Below, in pieces: positions 43,344 to 52,388 of a stretch of DNA of 64,000 nt. Source of the DNA: Clostridium gasigenes. GTDB taxonomy: Bacteria; Bacillota; Clostridia; Clostridiales; Clostridiaceae. Position numbers and translations under genes: made by a program. The DNA is taken from assembly GCF_900104115.1 (NCBI RefSeq), contig NZ_FNJM01000001.1, forward strand, positions 966,257-1,030,256. Direction: 5' to 3'. Numbering within the stretch: position 1 is the first letter of the stretch; the number at the start of each line of letters is the position of its first letter. The notes below the pieces were generated by a model. The model searched no databases. It had not been told where the DNA came from and worked only from the letters and a program-made list of their open reading frames with translations.

Positions 43344-44366
43344 TCATCCTCTTTTAGCTTTTCTTATAGCTCTTGTTTCTATTAATTCTCCTGCAATACT
43401 AATAGCAATCTCTCCTGGAGTTTCTGCCCTAATATCAGTTCCTATAGGAGTTCTAAATCTTTTAATATCTTCATCACAAAATCCATTTTCTAATATTTTT
43501 TTAGAAAGTGCTTTTATCTTTGTCTTGCTTCCCATAACTCCAATGTAACAAGCCTCTGTTCTTAATGCTTCCATTTGAATTACTAAATCATGTTGATGAC
43601 CGCGAGTCATAATTGCAATATAATCACTTTGTTTTATCTTTGTATTTATAAAGAAATCTTTATAATCACAAGCAATGGTGTCATAAGCCTTTGGAAAAAG
43701 TTTAGAATTTGCAAACTCTTCTCTATCATCAATAACAACACAACGAAACCCAATATGGCTAATAACTGGCACTAACTCCTGGGCTACATGTCCACCTCCG
43801 AAAATATATACAATACCCGAATTTACAATTTGCTCACTATAATAACGTTTACTACTAACATTAACTTGAACTGACTTTGACCCTAATAAATCCGACATAT
43901 CTTCTATTTCAATACCTTTTAAACCAGTATTTTCACTATAAATACCCATTCCCCAAGCAGTTTCATCAGTAATATCTGTAATTAGCCAAGTATCTTTACC
44001 TTCATTAAATTGTTTTTCAACTATCTCACATAAATTTATCATATCTTTATTTTTTCCTTTTATGTATTGGAAATACACTACTACATTTCCACCACAAATC
44101 ATACCCAAATCAGCTACCTGGTTTGGTACTAAATTAAAACCTTTTATAAAAGATTCTTTTTCATTTAAAACCTCAGCAGCTAATTGTTGTGCCTTATATT
44201 CTACTGCTCCACCGCCTATTGTTCCATAAGTATATCCATTTTTCTTTACAATCATTCTAGCACCAGCACCTCTTGGAGTAGACCCTGAACCTGCTATAAC
44301 TGTAACCAATGCTACATCCTCATCTTTAATTAAGGACTCAGCCATAATTTCAAATAACTTTTTCAT
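43344..44366 (-). CDS. XdhC/CoxI-family molybdoenzyme maturation factor
   Basis: The 340-aa protein has the N-terminal XdhC region (ALVTVIAGSGSTPRGAGARMIV, GTIGGGAVEYKAQQ) and a C-terminal Rossmann domain (VYIFGGGHVAQELVPV, DYIAIMTRGHQHDL, YIGVMGSKTKI). XdhC proteins hand sulfurated molybdenum cofactor to xanthine dehydrogenase-type enzymes. The start overlaps the upstream fusion gene as ATGA, which indicates coupled translation. The dehydrogenase itself is outside the window. Confidence 0.9.
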   Translation of the reverse strand: MKKLFEIMAESLIKDEDVALVTVIAGSGSTPRGAGARMIVKKNGYTYGTIGGGAVEYKAQQLAAEVLNEKESFIKGFNLVPNQVADLGMICGGNVVVYFQYIKGKNKDMINLCEIVEKQFNEGKDTWLITDITDETAWGMGIYSENTGLKGIEIEDMSDLLGSKSVQVNVSSKRYYSEQIVNSGIVYIFGGGHVAQELVPVISHIGFRCVVIDDREEFANSKLFPKAYDTIACDYKDFFINTKIKQSDYIAIMTRGHQHDLVIQMEALRTEACYIGVMGSKTKIKALSKKILENGFCDEDIKRFRTPIGTDIRAETPGEIAISIAGELIETRAIRKAKRG

Positions 44367-45301
44367 TATAATTCCTCCAGACCATCAAAATATTCTGTAA
44401 ATAACTCCTCTGCTTTCTCTTTTAATTTTGATTCCATTTCAAAATAGCGCCTTAAAATATCCTCTCCCATATCTGATAAACATGATGACCCTCCATTAGC
44501 ACCTCCACTTTGCCTTACTAAAAGCGATACTCCGAGCTCTTTCTCTGCTACACTTAACATTTTCAAACCCTTACTATATGACATATTCATCTGCTTACAT
44601 GATGTTTGCATAGAACCATTATTCTTAACTAATGATAAAAATTGAGCAATTCCTGGTCCAAAAAAAATTTCATCTTTTGCAATTCTAAGCTGAAGTAAAT
44701 ATCTAAGTGAACTCTTCTCATTAAAAGCCTTTTCCTTAATTTTCTCATAATTTTCTTTGGAATCAGCAGCCATTATCACACTCTCATCCTCTACGTTAAC
44801 TAGCTCTACATTTTCTATTAAAGTACTAATTGCTCCACTTAATCCATGTTCACCTTTATATTTAAGAATTTCATTAATAAACCTAGTCTCAAATATAACT
44901 GGATGTCCTTTTTTACCTTCATAAACAGGATATGCAGCTGAAGCTTTACTTTGTAGTAGCTTCGAAATTGTATTTGTAGAAAAAAGAGGGATCTTCCCTG
45001 GCATAACTAGTATTTTATCACAAAGATTTTTCATATAATTAATGCCCAGACTTACAGCCTCAAACATTTCCATATCCTCATAATTATCTATTCTAAGAAA
45101 TATTACCCCTCTTTTGGCTATATGTTTTTCAAGTTCATCTGCCCTCTTACCAGTAACAACTACTATTGGTTCTACCTTTGCCCTTTGCAAGGTTATAATT
45201 GTACTCTTTATAATAGATGTGTTCCCAATTGTAAGTAATGGTCCTAACTCTTCCATATCCTTTGAACTTTTCCATGCAATAATAAGAGCTCCTATTTTCA
45301 C
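44366..45301 (-). CDS. MobA-like nucleotidyltransferase fused to a ModE-type DNA-binding domain
   Basis: The protein of about 311 aa starts at GTG 45301 (MKIGALIIAWKSSKDM), 4 bases after GGAGGTGG. Residues 1-200 resemble MobA/MocA nucleotidyltransferases (GNTSIIKSTIITLQRA, VVTGKRADELE, KGHPVIFETRFINEI). The C-terminal 110 residues are a ModE-type winged helix: FFGPGIAQFLSLVKNNGSM, YSKGLKMLSVAEKELG, RQSGGANGGSSCLSDMG. The MobA part would transfer CMP or GMP to molybdopterin; the DNA-binding part probably regulates this operon through the site at 45317. It lacks a molybdate-binding TOBE domain. Confidence 0.85.
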   Translation of the reverse strand: MKIGALIIAWKSSKDMEELGPLLTIGNTSIIKSTIITLQRAKVEPIVVVTGKRADELEKHIAKRGVIFLRIDNYEDMEMFEAVSLGINYMKNLCDKILVMPGKIPLFSTNTISKLLQSKASAAYPVYEGKKGHPVIFETRFINEILKYKGEHGLSGAISTLIENVELVNVEDESVIMAADSKENYEKIKEKAFNEKSSLRYLLQLRIAKDEIFFGPGIAQFLSLVKNNGSMQTSCKQMNMSYSKGLKMLSVAEKELGVSLLVRQSGGANGGSSCLSDMGEDILRRYFEMESKLKEKAEELFTEYFDGLEEL

Positions 45302-45316
45302 TAGACCACCTCCATT

Positions 45317-45340
45317 CGTTATGTTTTTCAAAATATAACG
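45317..45340 (-). promoter_or_regulatory. ModE-type operator in front of the mobA-modE operon
   Basis: CGTTAT (45317-45322), 12 bases, then ATAACG (45335-45340) gives the perfect CGTTAT-N12-ATAACG dyad of the E. coli modA operator as I remember it. It lies 16 bp before the GTG start of the gene whose product carries a ModE-like helix-turn-helix, so autoregulation is likely. Confidence 0.65.
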
Positions 45341-45576
45341 GTTTATACGATTATAACATTAATAGCTTTTATTGTAAATATATTGATTAAATAGTTTTAT
45401 AAACCATTTTGTATAATAGCTTTTCTGATAGATACTGGAATCATTTAGTATGTCTATGCAAATAAAGGACATATTTGTATCTTTAGTGTAATACTTGTAA
45501 TATTTTATAATGTTATACTATAAATACAATTTACTTTACACAAAAGATGTATTTTATATAAAAAGGAAGGTATATT

Positions 45577-46473
45577 ATGAAAACAAAAGGAATAATTTTA
45601 ACAATGCTATCCTCAATTACCTTTGGATTTGCATTTGCTCTTGCCCCTATGACCTATGGTGTTGAAGGAAGTAATCCTGTAACATTAACTTTTCTGAGAA
45701 ACTTTTTAAGTCTACCATTTTTATTAATTATCTTATTATCTTTGAAAATTAATTTAAAAGTAACAAAAAAACAATTTGTAAATTTAATAATACTTGCTTT
45801 GATTGGAAACTCAACAACAACTCTAATGCTAAATATGGCTTTTGCCTATATAGATGTTGGTATAGTAATGCCTCTACATTTTACTTATCCTATTTTTGTA
45901 ACATTAGGATGTATATTTTTTTTCAATGAGAAGTTAAATAAACGGAAGGTTTTAGCACTAATTGTGGCTATGTCTGGTATAGGATGTTTCTTTATATCAG
46001 CTATAACTTCTGCTTCTCTTAGTTCTAGCACCGCATTTGGATTATTATTAGCAATAGGTTCTGGAGTATTTTATTCATTTTATATTATTTTTATGGACAA
46101 AAGTGGATTAAAAGGCGAATCACCATTTAAAATAACATTTTATATAGCTATTACTTCAAGTATATCTATGCTTTTATATGGACTAGCTACAAATCAACTT
46201 GTATTCTCCTCATTAACACCTAAAGCATGGGGTATATCAACAATATTCGCATTTTTATGTACAATTGTTGCTTTATCTTTATTACAAGTTGGAATAAATC
46301 ATATTGGTGCAAGTGAAGCTTCTGTTATAAGTACATTTGAGCCTATAACAAGTGTACTTTTTGGGGCATTATTATTAGGTGAAAAAATTACACTAATAAA
46401 AATAATTGCATGTATATTAATCTTTGCAGGTGTTTTAATACTTTCTACTTCTAAGAAAAAACAACCTGCTTAA
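45577..46473 (+). CDS. EamA/DMT-family transporter
   Basis: The 298-aa protein has ten hydrophobic segments in two repeats, each ending in an EamA pattern (NLIILALIGNSTTTLMLNMAFAYIDVG and LLQVGINHIGASEASVISTFEPITSVLFGALLLGE). AAGGAAGG precedes the ATG. It is divergent from the molybdenum operon. The substrate is unknown. Confidence 0.85.
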   Translation: MKTKGIILTMLSSITFGFAFALAPMTYGVEGSNPVTLTFLRNFLSLPFLLIILLSLKINLKVTKKQFVNLIILALIGNSTTTLMLNMAFAYIDVGIVMPLHFTYPIFVTLGCIFFFNEKLNKRKVLALIVAMSGIGCFFISAITSASLSSSTAFGLLLAIGSGVFYSFYIIFMDKSGLKGESPFKITFYIAITSSISMLLYGLATNQLVFSSLTPKAWGISTIFAFLCTIVALSLLQVGINHIGASEASVISTFEPITSVLFGALLLGEKITLIKIIACILIFAGVLILSTSKKKQPA

Positions 46474-46480
46474 TAACATT

Positions 46481-46526
46481 AAAAATAGGAGTCTGTGACA
46501 CTTTAATGTCACAGACTCCTATTTTT
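46481..46526. terminator. strong intrinsic terminator after the EamA gene
   Basis: AAAAATAGGAGTCTGTGACA pairs with TGTCACAGACTCCTATTTTT around CTTTAA. It ends in a T run on the plus strand and can act in both directions. Confidence 0.92.
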
Positions 46527-46556
46527 CTTTTTATAAATTTAAAAATTTAAAATATA

Positions 46557-46603
46557 ACTTCTAAGTCCCTTAAATTCCACTTAATACTAAAGCACTACAT
46601 CGG
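46557..46603 (-). pseudogene. relic of a DUF2922 gene 3' end
   Basis: The minus strand reads TDVVL and a stop, followed by untranslated bases nearly identical to those after the intact DUF2922 gene (62940-62990). Only the tail remains. Confidence 0.55.
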
Positions 46604-46622
46604 TTTATTATTTAATCTTATG

Positions 46623-46787
46623 CTATGGTTGCAAATGTAAAAAACCATAGGTCATAACTCCTATGCTTACCATAATACCAATATTACCAATTAATACTAT
46701 TAAAGAAGTTTGAGAAACACATGCTAGAAAAGAGCTTACCCCCATCAAAACTATACCTAATATAGCACTAATCTTATATTTTCTCAT
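46623..46787 (-). CDS. small membrane protein, 54 aa
   Basis: The frame is MRKYKISAILGIVLMGVSSF followed by LACVSQTSLIVLIGNIGIMV and a short tail ending HLQP, giving two hydrophobic segments. AAGGGGGAG lies 7 bases before the ATG, inside the end of the NCS1 permease gene, which it overlaps by 14 bp. The overlap and the good ribosome binding site support a real gene co-translated with the permease. It may be an accessory subunit; I know no family for it. Confidence 0.65.
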   Translation of the reverse strand: MRKYKISAILGIVLMGVSSFLACVSQTSLIVLIGNIGIMVSIGVMTYGFLHLQP

Positions 46788-48072
46788 AATTAACTCCCCC
46801 TTGTTTTTTTGATTTTTTTAATATTATAGTTAATATTGGGAAAATTATAATTGAAGAAATAAGACTAGTTAAAGCTGGTAATCCAAATGGTATAGCGAAA
46901 GATAAGCCAAGAGATATTAACCATGTTGCAAACGCTAATATATTCCATTTTTGAAATTTAGCATTATTAAGAGAATCATACTTTCCTTTATTAATTATAA
47001 AGTAATCTGCTATTATTATTCCAGCAAGTGGAGGAATAACATTTCCTAATAGCTCTAAGAATGTAAAAAACGCTCCTATTTCATAAGGTCTAGTTAGTGT
47101 ACCTAAAGCGGCAATAACTAATAATATAATTATCATTTTTTTACGATCCATATTAAATGAGTTAGAAAGATTCAGTGAATTGGAGTAAAGATTGGCAGCA
47201 TTAGTTGTAAAAATATTTGTTGTCATAAGTATAATTGAAGGAATTAACAATCCCATAGATAATAACACTGCAGGTAAATCACTGTTATTTACAGCAATTG
47301 CAGCTAAGGCTCCACATATAATCATTAATGAATTACCAAGTAATAACCCAGTAAGTGAACTTAAAACAGCCTCTTTAGTACTTTTAGCATAACGCATTAT
47401 ATCCGCTATACATGTAGCAGAAGATAAAATCCAAGTACCTATAATTGCAGTAACACCTGTACTAATTGCCATAGGCGCAGACGGAGTATAATCGAATATG
47501 TTTTGAATACCACCATACATACCTATAGCTCTAACAGATGTAGCAATAGATAAGAAAACTATAGCCGGAATAGATACATATCCCAAAACTGTAATTGCCT
47601 TTATGCCTGAAAATGCAAATACACCCATTAGTACTGCACTTGAAACCATACAGATTCCTTCACCTATAGACCCTAAATTAAATATTAAAGCAATAAAATG
47701 CCCATAGGTAGCTGCTTGAATAATATACCATCCAAGATTAACAACTGGTACAAAGAATGAAGCAATTTTAGATCCATTTGTACCAAAACTATATTTAGTA
47801 AGAAGGGCAAAGCTAAGACCATTTTTACTTGATATAATACTTATAAGCGTTGCTATAACACCTAAGAATACGTTTCCAAGAATGCAAACAAGTAAAATAT
47901 CTTTAAATGTAAGCCCTAGTGCTAATCCTCCACCTGCCATCATACTAGTAATAACAAATACATAACCTGTCCAAACAATTGTAAGACTTGTATAACTTTT
48001 TCTTTTATCCTCAGGTACTGCAGTAAATTCATAGTCATTAGTTCTTGATTTGCTTTTTTCTTTAAAACTCAC
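46774..48072 (-). CDS. NCS1-family nucleobase permease (CodB-like)
   Basis: The 432-aa protein has twelve hydrophobic segments. It starts with a hydrophilic stretch ending VPEDKRKSYTSLTIVWTGYVFVITSMMAGGGLALGL and contains NLGWYIIQAATYGHF, SATCIADIMRYAKS and EIGAFFTFLELLGNVIPPLAGIIIADYF, as in cytosine/purine permeases. GGAGG precedes the ATG. It lies 34 bp after a nucleoside deaminase gene, so the two probably import and deaminate the same base. Confidence 0.88.
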   Translation of the reverse strand: MSFKEKSKSRTNDYEFTAVPEDKRKSYTSLTIVWTGYVFVITSMMAGGGLALGLTFKDILLVCILGNVFLGVIATLISIISSKNGLSFALLTKYSFGTNGSKIASFFVPVVNLGWYIIQAATYGHFIALIFNLGSIGEGICMVSSAVLMGVFAFSGIKAITVLGYVSIPAIVFLSIATSVRAIGMYGGIQNIFDYTPSAPMAISTGVTAIIGTWILSSATCIADIMRYAKSTKEAVLSSLTGLLLGNSLMIICGALAAIAVNNSDLPAVLLSMGLLIPSIILMTTNIFTTNAANLYSNSLNLSNSFNMDRKKMIIILLVIAALGTLTRPYEIGAFFTFLELLGNVIPPLAGIIIADYFIINKGKYDSLNNAKFQKWNILAFATWLISLGLSFAIPFGLPALTSLISSIIIFPILTIILKKSKKQGGVNYEKI

Positions 48073-48106
48073 TTAAATCTCCTCCTAAATATTAATATTT
48101 CTATAA

Positions 48107-48592
48107 TTATTTATTCCAAAATTCTTTGTGCACTTCAGCTACAGCATCTACAATTTCAGGAAATGGTCCTAACACTTTAATATCTTTTTGACCACGTGCA
48201 AGTACTTCTCTACAAGGTAAATCAAAAGTAGGATTTTTAGGATCACTTCCTGTTACAGCTAATAAATCTTTTTCACTCATACCATAAACTATTCTCCCAA
48301 GATTAGCCCAATACATTGCACCTGTACACATAGCGCATGGTTCTGCTGTAGAATATAAAGTGCAATCCCACAAGAAACTTTTCGTATATTTCATTGAAGC
48401 GCTCTCAATCAATTGTGTTTCTGCATGTCCTGTACATTTATAATCTGTACCTTCTACATTCATTTGTTCCATTAAAATTTCACCATTTTTGTTAACTAAA
48501 ATACAACCAAATGGCATATTACCAGAATCTCGTGAATATTTTGATACTTCCACGCATTTGTCTAAATAATAAAGGTGATCTTTGTAACTCAT
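48107..48592 (-). CDS. zinc-dependent nucleobase/nucleoside deaminase (CDA superfamily)
   Basis: The 161-aa enzyme has the zinc motif CTGHAETQLIE (HAE) and AEPCAMCTGAMYW (PCxxC), preceded by MPFGCILVNKNGEI. The C-terminal DLPCREVLARGQKDI resembles guanine- or isoguanine-type small deaminases more than tRNA-specific TadA. A run of seven G before the ATG acts as ribosome binding site. With the NCS1 permease it forms a base-salvage operon. The exact base is not decided by sequence. Confidence 0.82.
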   Translation of the reverse strand: MSYKDHLYYLDKCVEVSKYSRDSGNMPFGCILVNKNGEILMEQMNVEGTDYKCTGHAETQLIESASMKYTKSFLWDCTLYSTAEPCAMCTGAMYWANLGRIVYGMSEKDLLAVTGSDPKNPTFDLPCREVLARGQKDIKVLGPFPEIVDAVAEVHKEFWNK

Positions 48593-48720
48593 CTCATACC
48601 CCCCCTATAATTATAATAAATTTCAATATATAATTACTTATATGTTAAATTAAAATTAGTTATGTCGGTATTATTCACTTAATAAATTTCAAGAATATTT
48701 ATATGTAATACTTAAAATTT

Positions 48721-48759
48721 ATTACTCTCTTTATCAATACCAACTTTGTATTTAATAAT
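48721..48759 (-). pseudogene. DUF1659 gene relic
   Basis: Thirteen codons read IIKYKVGIDKESN on the minus strand, matching VVKYKVGVDTKGN of the DUF1659 relic at 63182-63335. It is directly beside hairpin repeat copy B in the gap 48593-49007. Confidence 0.5.
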
Positions 48760-48766
48760 AAAAATA

Positions 48767-48806
48767 GGACATATATTAATGGTTTTATTACCATCAATAT
48801 ATATCC
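48767..48806. repeat. dispersed hairpin repeat, copy B
   Basis: GGACATATATTAATGG and CCATCAATATATATCC form an imperfect stem around TTTTATTA. It is related to copies A, C and E. Confidence 0.7.
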
Positions 48807-49007
48807 TTAATCCTTATATTACTCTCTAAAGCTTTAATACTCTCGTTTTTTATTTCATTTACATAATCCTTTAATATAATTTATTAATTCCTTTGTAATA
48901 TCATTCTTTTGCTGAATATAGTGTATAATACTATATTCACAAGATTTCAAGTCTCCCCTTAGTTCATTACTTCTTTTTTCATCTTTTTCATTATTAGATT
49001 TTCTAAA

Positions 49008-49637
49008 TTATCGAATAAAATTCGTAAATACTTTATTTTCTCTTTCTGGTTCTTTAACAGTTTGTTTTCCATTTTCAACCAACTTCATAAGCCATGCCAT
49101 ATTTTGTCCAAGAACTCTCATTATTTGTCTTCCTTCTTCATCTTCTGTAGCTTCGCCTGGTGCAGTTCCATGTATTACATTCCAGTAATTTGAACTTGGC
49201 ATAAGCATTTCAGCATAATTAATGTAATTATTCAATTGATTAAAAGTAGTAACCCCCCCTGAACGTCTAACCGCTGCTACTGTAGCTCCTACCTTATGCC
49301 TTAACATTCCACCGTTGGCAACATAAAATGCTCTATCTAAAAATGATTTCATAGTTCCACCTATAGCTGAATAATGAACTGGAGAACCTAGTATTATACC
49401 ATCTGACTCTTTCATTTTCTGTATCCATTCATTTACTTCATCATTATCAATTATACATTTGCCATTTTGATTTCTTGCACAAGCATTACATGCAAGACAG
49501 CCTCTTATAATCTTGTTCCCTACATGTATAATTTCAACTTCTATGCCTTCCTTTTCTAATTCCTTTGCTACCATACTTATAGCGTGATATGTGTTACCTT
49601 CCTTTTTAGGACTTCCATTAAATGCAACAACCTTCAT
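49008..49637 (-). CDS. flavodoxin-fold NAD(P)H-dependent FMN reductase
   Basis: The 209-aa protein begins MKVVAFNGSPKKEGNTYHAI with the FMN phosphate-binding loop and has GCLACNACARNQNGKCIIDNDE (a Cys-rich segment of iron-sulfur flavoproteins), GSPVHYSAIGGTMKSFLDR and VRRSGGVTTFNQLN. It is divergent from an HxlR regulator, an arrangement usual for redox- or quinone-responsive reductases. GAGG lies upstream of the ATG. The physiological substrate is unknown. Confidence 0.85.
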   Translation of the reverse strand: MKVVAFNGSPKKEGNTYHAISMVAKELEKEGIEVEIIHVGNKIIRGCLACNACARNQNGKCIIDNDEVNEWIQKMKESDGIILGSPVHYSAIGGTMKSFLDRAFYVANGGMLRHKVGATVAAVRRSGGVTTFNQLNNYINYAEMLMPSSNYWNVIHGTAPGEATEDEEGRQIMRVLGQNMAWLMKLVENGKQTVKEPERENKVFTNFIR

Positions 49638-49832
49638 ATATTAAATCTCCTCTATATATAGTTTATATTTAAGTTTACTTTTTCAAAATGTTTATATAAG
49701 ACTTTTAACAGCCTTTTCTGCCCACCTAGAGTCTTTTTTAATATTGCATTCATTTACACTATCCTCCTAATTGTATTTTTTTATGATTTATGCTATCATT
49801 ATAAAAAATAAGTTTAAATATAGCAAGTACGC

Positions 49833-49850
49833 ACTATTTTGTATTATAGT
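49833..49850. promoter_or_regulatory. possible HxlR operator
   Basis: ACTAT-N8-ATAGT, inside CACTATTTTGTATTATAGTA, is a dyad in the divergent region between the reductase and HxlR genes. It resembles YodB/HxlR-type sites. The assignment is by symmetry and position. Confidence 0.5.
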
Positions 49851-49883
49851 ACCCAAAAGGATACTATTGAAAGGATGAGAACT

Positions 49884-50234
49884 ATGAGCTCCAGTTGCAA
49901 TACTTTAGAATTTAAAAATAAAATTTATACATGTACCTTTGAAATTACAATGGATTTAATCGGAGGAAAATGGAAGCCAATTATTATTTGGCATCTAGGC
50001 ACCAAAGGAACGCAGCGATTTACTGAATTAAAAAAACTGATTCCTCAAATAACTCAAAAAATGCTAACTCAACAGTTAAGAGAGCTAGAAATGGATAATT
50101 TAGTTAATAGAAAAGTTTATGCTCAAGTTCCTCCAAAGGTTGAATATTCATTGACCGATTTAGGAGAGACTTTAATGCCTATTCTTAGTATGATGTGCCA
50201 TTGGGGAGATGATTATTATAAACTAATTACTTAG
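49884..50234 (+). CDS. HxlR-family winged-helix regulator
   Basis: The 116-aa protein has [50 protein letters not shown] and [14 protein letters not shown], the HxlR signature. The N-terminal Cys in TCTFEI could be a redox sensor as in related YodB proteins. The ATG at 49884 follows AAGGA by 8 bases; upstream in-frame starts lack a site. It probably controls the divergent flavodoxin-fold reductase. Confidence 0.9.
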   Translation: MSSSCNTLEFKNKIYTCTFEITMDLIGGKWKPIIIWHLGTKGTQRFTELKKLIPQITQKMLTQQLRELEMDNLVNRKVYAQVPPKVEYSLTDLGETLMPILSMMCHWGDDYYKLIT

Positions 50235-50348
50235 GCCCCTTCTTTTAATTGATTCTTCATAATCAAAGATAAATACACCTTTGAATCTATACATTCTATA
50301 TCATTATTTTCATCTCCTCTTCAGTATATTGTATAGATCTTTTTCTTC

Positions 50349-51188
50349 TTAATATAAAATTAAATCGTCTTCACCTTCAATTAAATGAACTTCCTGATCC
50401 TTACTCTCTATAGTATTATCATTATTATTAAATACATCTACATCATATAAATTATCCTCAAACTTTAAATTGGTTAAGCGACTAATTTCTTTTAAGCTTA
50501 CTTCATAAGGCTTTAAAAATTTCAAGCCTTCATTTTTTCCTCTTTTTAAATATTCCTCTTGGCTCATAATAAATGATATGCATTTCAAATTATTACTTTT
50601 GTTAATATAGAATATTACCTTCCAAAAAGCAGTTGGTATAAAAATTCCACAGCCTAATACCTTCTTAACTCCGCAATACTCCATACTGCCACCACCATTA
50701 ATAGGTCCTGTAAAAATTGATATTTTTTTACTTAGTATATCTGGATTTTCAATAATCCAACCTTCTAATTTGCTCCAAATCCCTGTATTAAATTCATGGT
50801 GCTGTAATGAAATATTAGCCCAGCAGCAAGAATCATATTGTGCATTTTCAACATCATCCTCACTTCCCCACATTAAATCAGCTCTTCTAGCTAAGTGCCC
50901 TCTATCCCAATTATTCTTCTCATAAAAATCATTCCCCAGTTGATTTTCTTCACCTATTATACTATCAAAATGCCAATGTCTATGCTCATGTATTTTCTTA
51001 AACTTAGATTTATCCACATTACTAGCAACGTATATTGCAGATTTTAAGATCTTATTCATAGCTAAAGAAAAATGTGTAAAATCAAATATTTCTCCATTAT
51101 TTAATGAAACCTTCAATAATTCTTCATCTAAAGTAGGAACCTTAACTTTTAAATTTCCCCCTAAAAAATCTACATTAAAACCTTTCAT
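50349..51188 (-). CDS. DNA/RNA non-specific endonuclease (beta-beta-alpha-metal type)
   Basis: The 279-aa protein has the catalytic motif WDRGHLARRADLMWG (DRGH) and the Asn metal-ligand region CCWANISLQHHEFNTGIW, as in NucA-type nucleases. A later GPINGGG segment also fits. It has no evident signal peptide, so it may act inside the cell or be released by lysis. GGAGGG precedes the ATG. Its neighbours suggest no partner; no immunity gene is recognised. Confidence 0.85.
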   Translation of the reverse strand: MKGFNVDFLGGNLKVKVPTLDEELLKVSLNNGEIFDFTHFSLAMNKILKSAIYVASNVDKSKFKKIHEHRHWHFDSIIGEENQLGNDFYEKNNWDRGHLARRADLMWGSEDDVENAQYDSCCWANISLQHHEFNTGIWSKLEGWIIENPDILSKKISIFTGPINGGGSMEYCGVKKVLGCGIFIPTAFWKVIFYINKSNNLKCISFIMSQEEYLKRGKNEGLKFLKPYEVSLKEISRLTNLKFEDNLYDVDVFNNNDNTIESKDQEVHLIEGEDDLILY

Positions 51189-51400
51189 TTTTTTATTTCC
51201 CTCCTTATTAATAATCTAAATTTATTTTCTGGATATACGTTATACTATACTTTTGACTTCCCTATTGTACTTAACCATCTATTTTGTTTAACAAGTCCTA
51301 CTACTTTTATTTGCTTGTCTAGCTTTAGCCACCGCTCTATCTAAAACCTTTTTATCTAAATGAAATAATACTGTCCATAATCTATTTTTGTTAAACAAAA

Positions 51401-51432
51401 AACTGTAATAAAGTTTTATCTCTATTACAGTT
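51401..51432 (-). terminator. terminator after the Bax inhibitor-1 gene
   Basis: AACTGTAATA pairs with TATTACAGTT around AAGTTTTATCTC-type loop bases, followed on the minus strand by TTTTGTTT. The 288-bp gap 51189-51476 shows nothing else. Confidence 0.8.
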
Positions 51433-51476
51433 CAATCTTTGATCTATACACTATATTTGTAAAATGGTGTTACAGT

Positions 51477-52211
51477 CTAGTCATCTGACTTAAGCTTAGT
51501 AAGAAGTCTTAATATTTCAATATATAGCCAAACCAATGTAACCATTAATCCATATGCAGAGTACCATTCCATATATTTTGGTGCTCCCTGGGATACATTT
51601 TTCAAAATAAAATCATAGTCTACTATTAAATTTAATGTAGCAATGACAATCACGGCAACACTAAATAATATTCCTATAGGACCTGAGCCAAATATAGGTA
51701 AGCTTATTCCAAAAAATCCAAGAACGAATGTAACTAAATATGTTAAGAATACACCAAAGGTAGCTATCATTACTCCCCTTGTTATCTTGCCAGCAACTGC
51801 TGGATTTCTTCTATATATTAACAATGTAGCTAAAGTTAAAGCTAAAGTTAATAATATAGCTGAGACTACTATTCCAGGAAATTTTAAGTCAGCTAATTTT
51901 GATATATAACCTAAAAGTATCCCTTCTGATACAGCATATATAGGCGCTGTAATTGGAGATATTTTAGGTATAAAAGCCGTTACAAGCGAACTTATAAATG
52001 CAATAACTACAGCTATTCCTAGTATTGTTGTAAATTTACCTATACCAGACCCCATTTCCAACCAACTATATATGAATGAGAACCCAACTAAAGCTAATAA
52101 CACCATTGTTTTTAATACAGTTCCACCTACTGTCATTGAATTATCCTGGTATGTTACATTTTTGAACCCCTTCTCTAAAAAAGGATTTCCATTTTTAATC
52201 AATACAATCAA
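51477..52211 (-). CDS. Bax inhibitor-1/YccA-family membrane protein
   Basis: The 244-aa protein has seven hydrophobic segments. It starts with a hydrophilic segment (NPFLEKGFKNVTYQDNSMTVGGTVLKTMVLLAL) and includes SPITAPIYAVSEGILLGYIS, NLIVDYDFI and GAPKYMEWYSAYGLMVTLVWLYIEILRLL, strongly typical of YccA/TMBIM proteins. The family forms pH- or calcium-sensitive channels in some bacteria; its role here is unknown. It is monocistronic. Confidence 0.9.
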   Translation of the reverse strand: MIVLIKNGNPFLEKGFKNVTYQDNSMTVGGTVLKTMVLLALVGFSFIYSWLEMGSGIGKFTTILGIAVVIAFISSLVTAFIPKISPITAPIYAVSEGILLGYISKLADLKFPGIVVSAILLTLALTLATLLIYRRNPAVAGKITRGVMIATFGVFLTYLVTFVLGFFGISLPIFGSGPIGILFSVAVIVIATLNLIVDYDFILKNVSQGAPKYMEWYSAYGLMVTLVWLYIEILRLLTKLKSDD

Positions 52212-52388
52212 CTCCTCTTTATATCTAGTAGTTTATATAAGGCTAATTGACACCTTATTCTTTTACTTTTGTTTCTTACATGAACATTATATCATTAATA
52301 ATAAATAATGTTATTTTTTTAGGATGTTTTAGCTTTTTAAATTTTAAAAATACATATACCTATTTCTAAGTGTTTCGGTGGTTGCATT

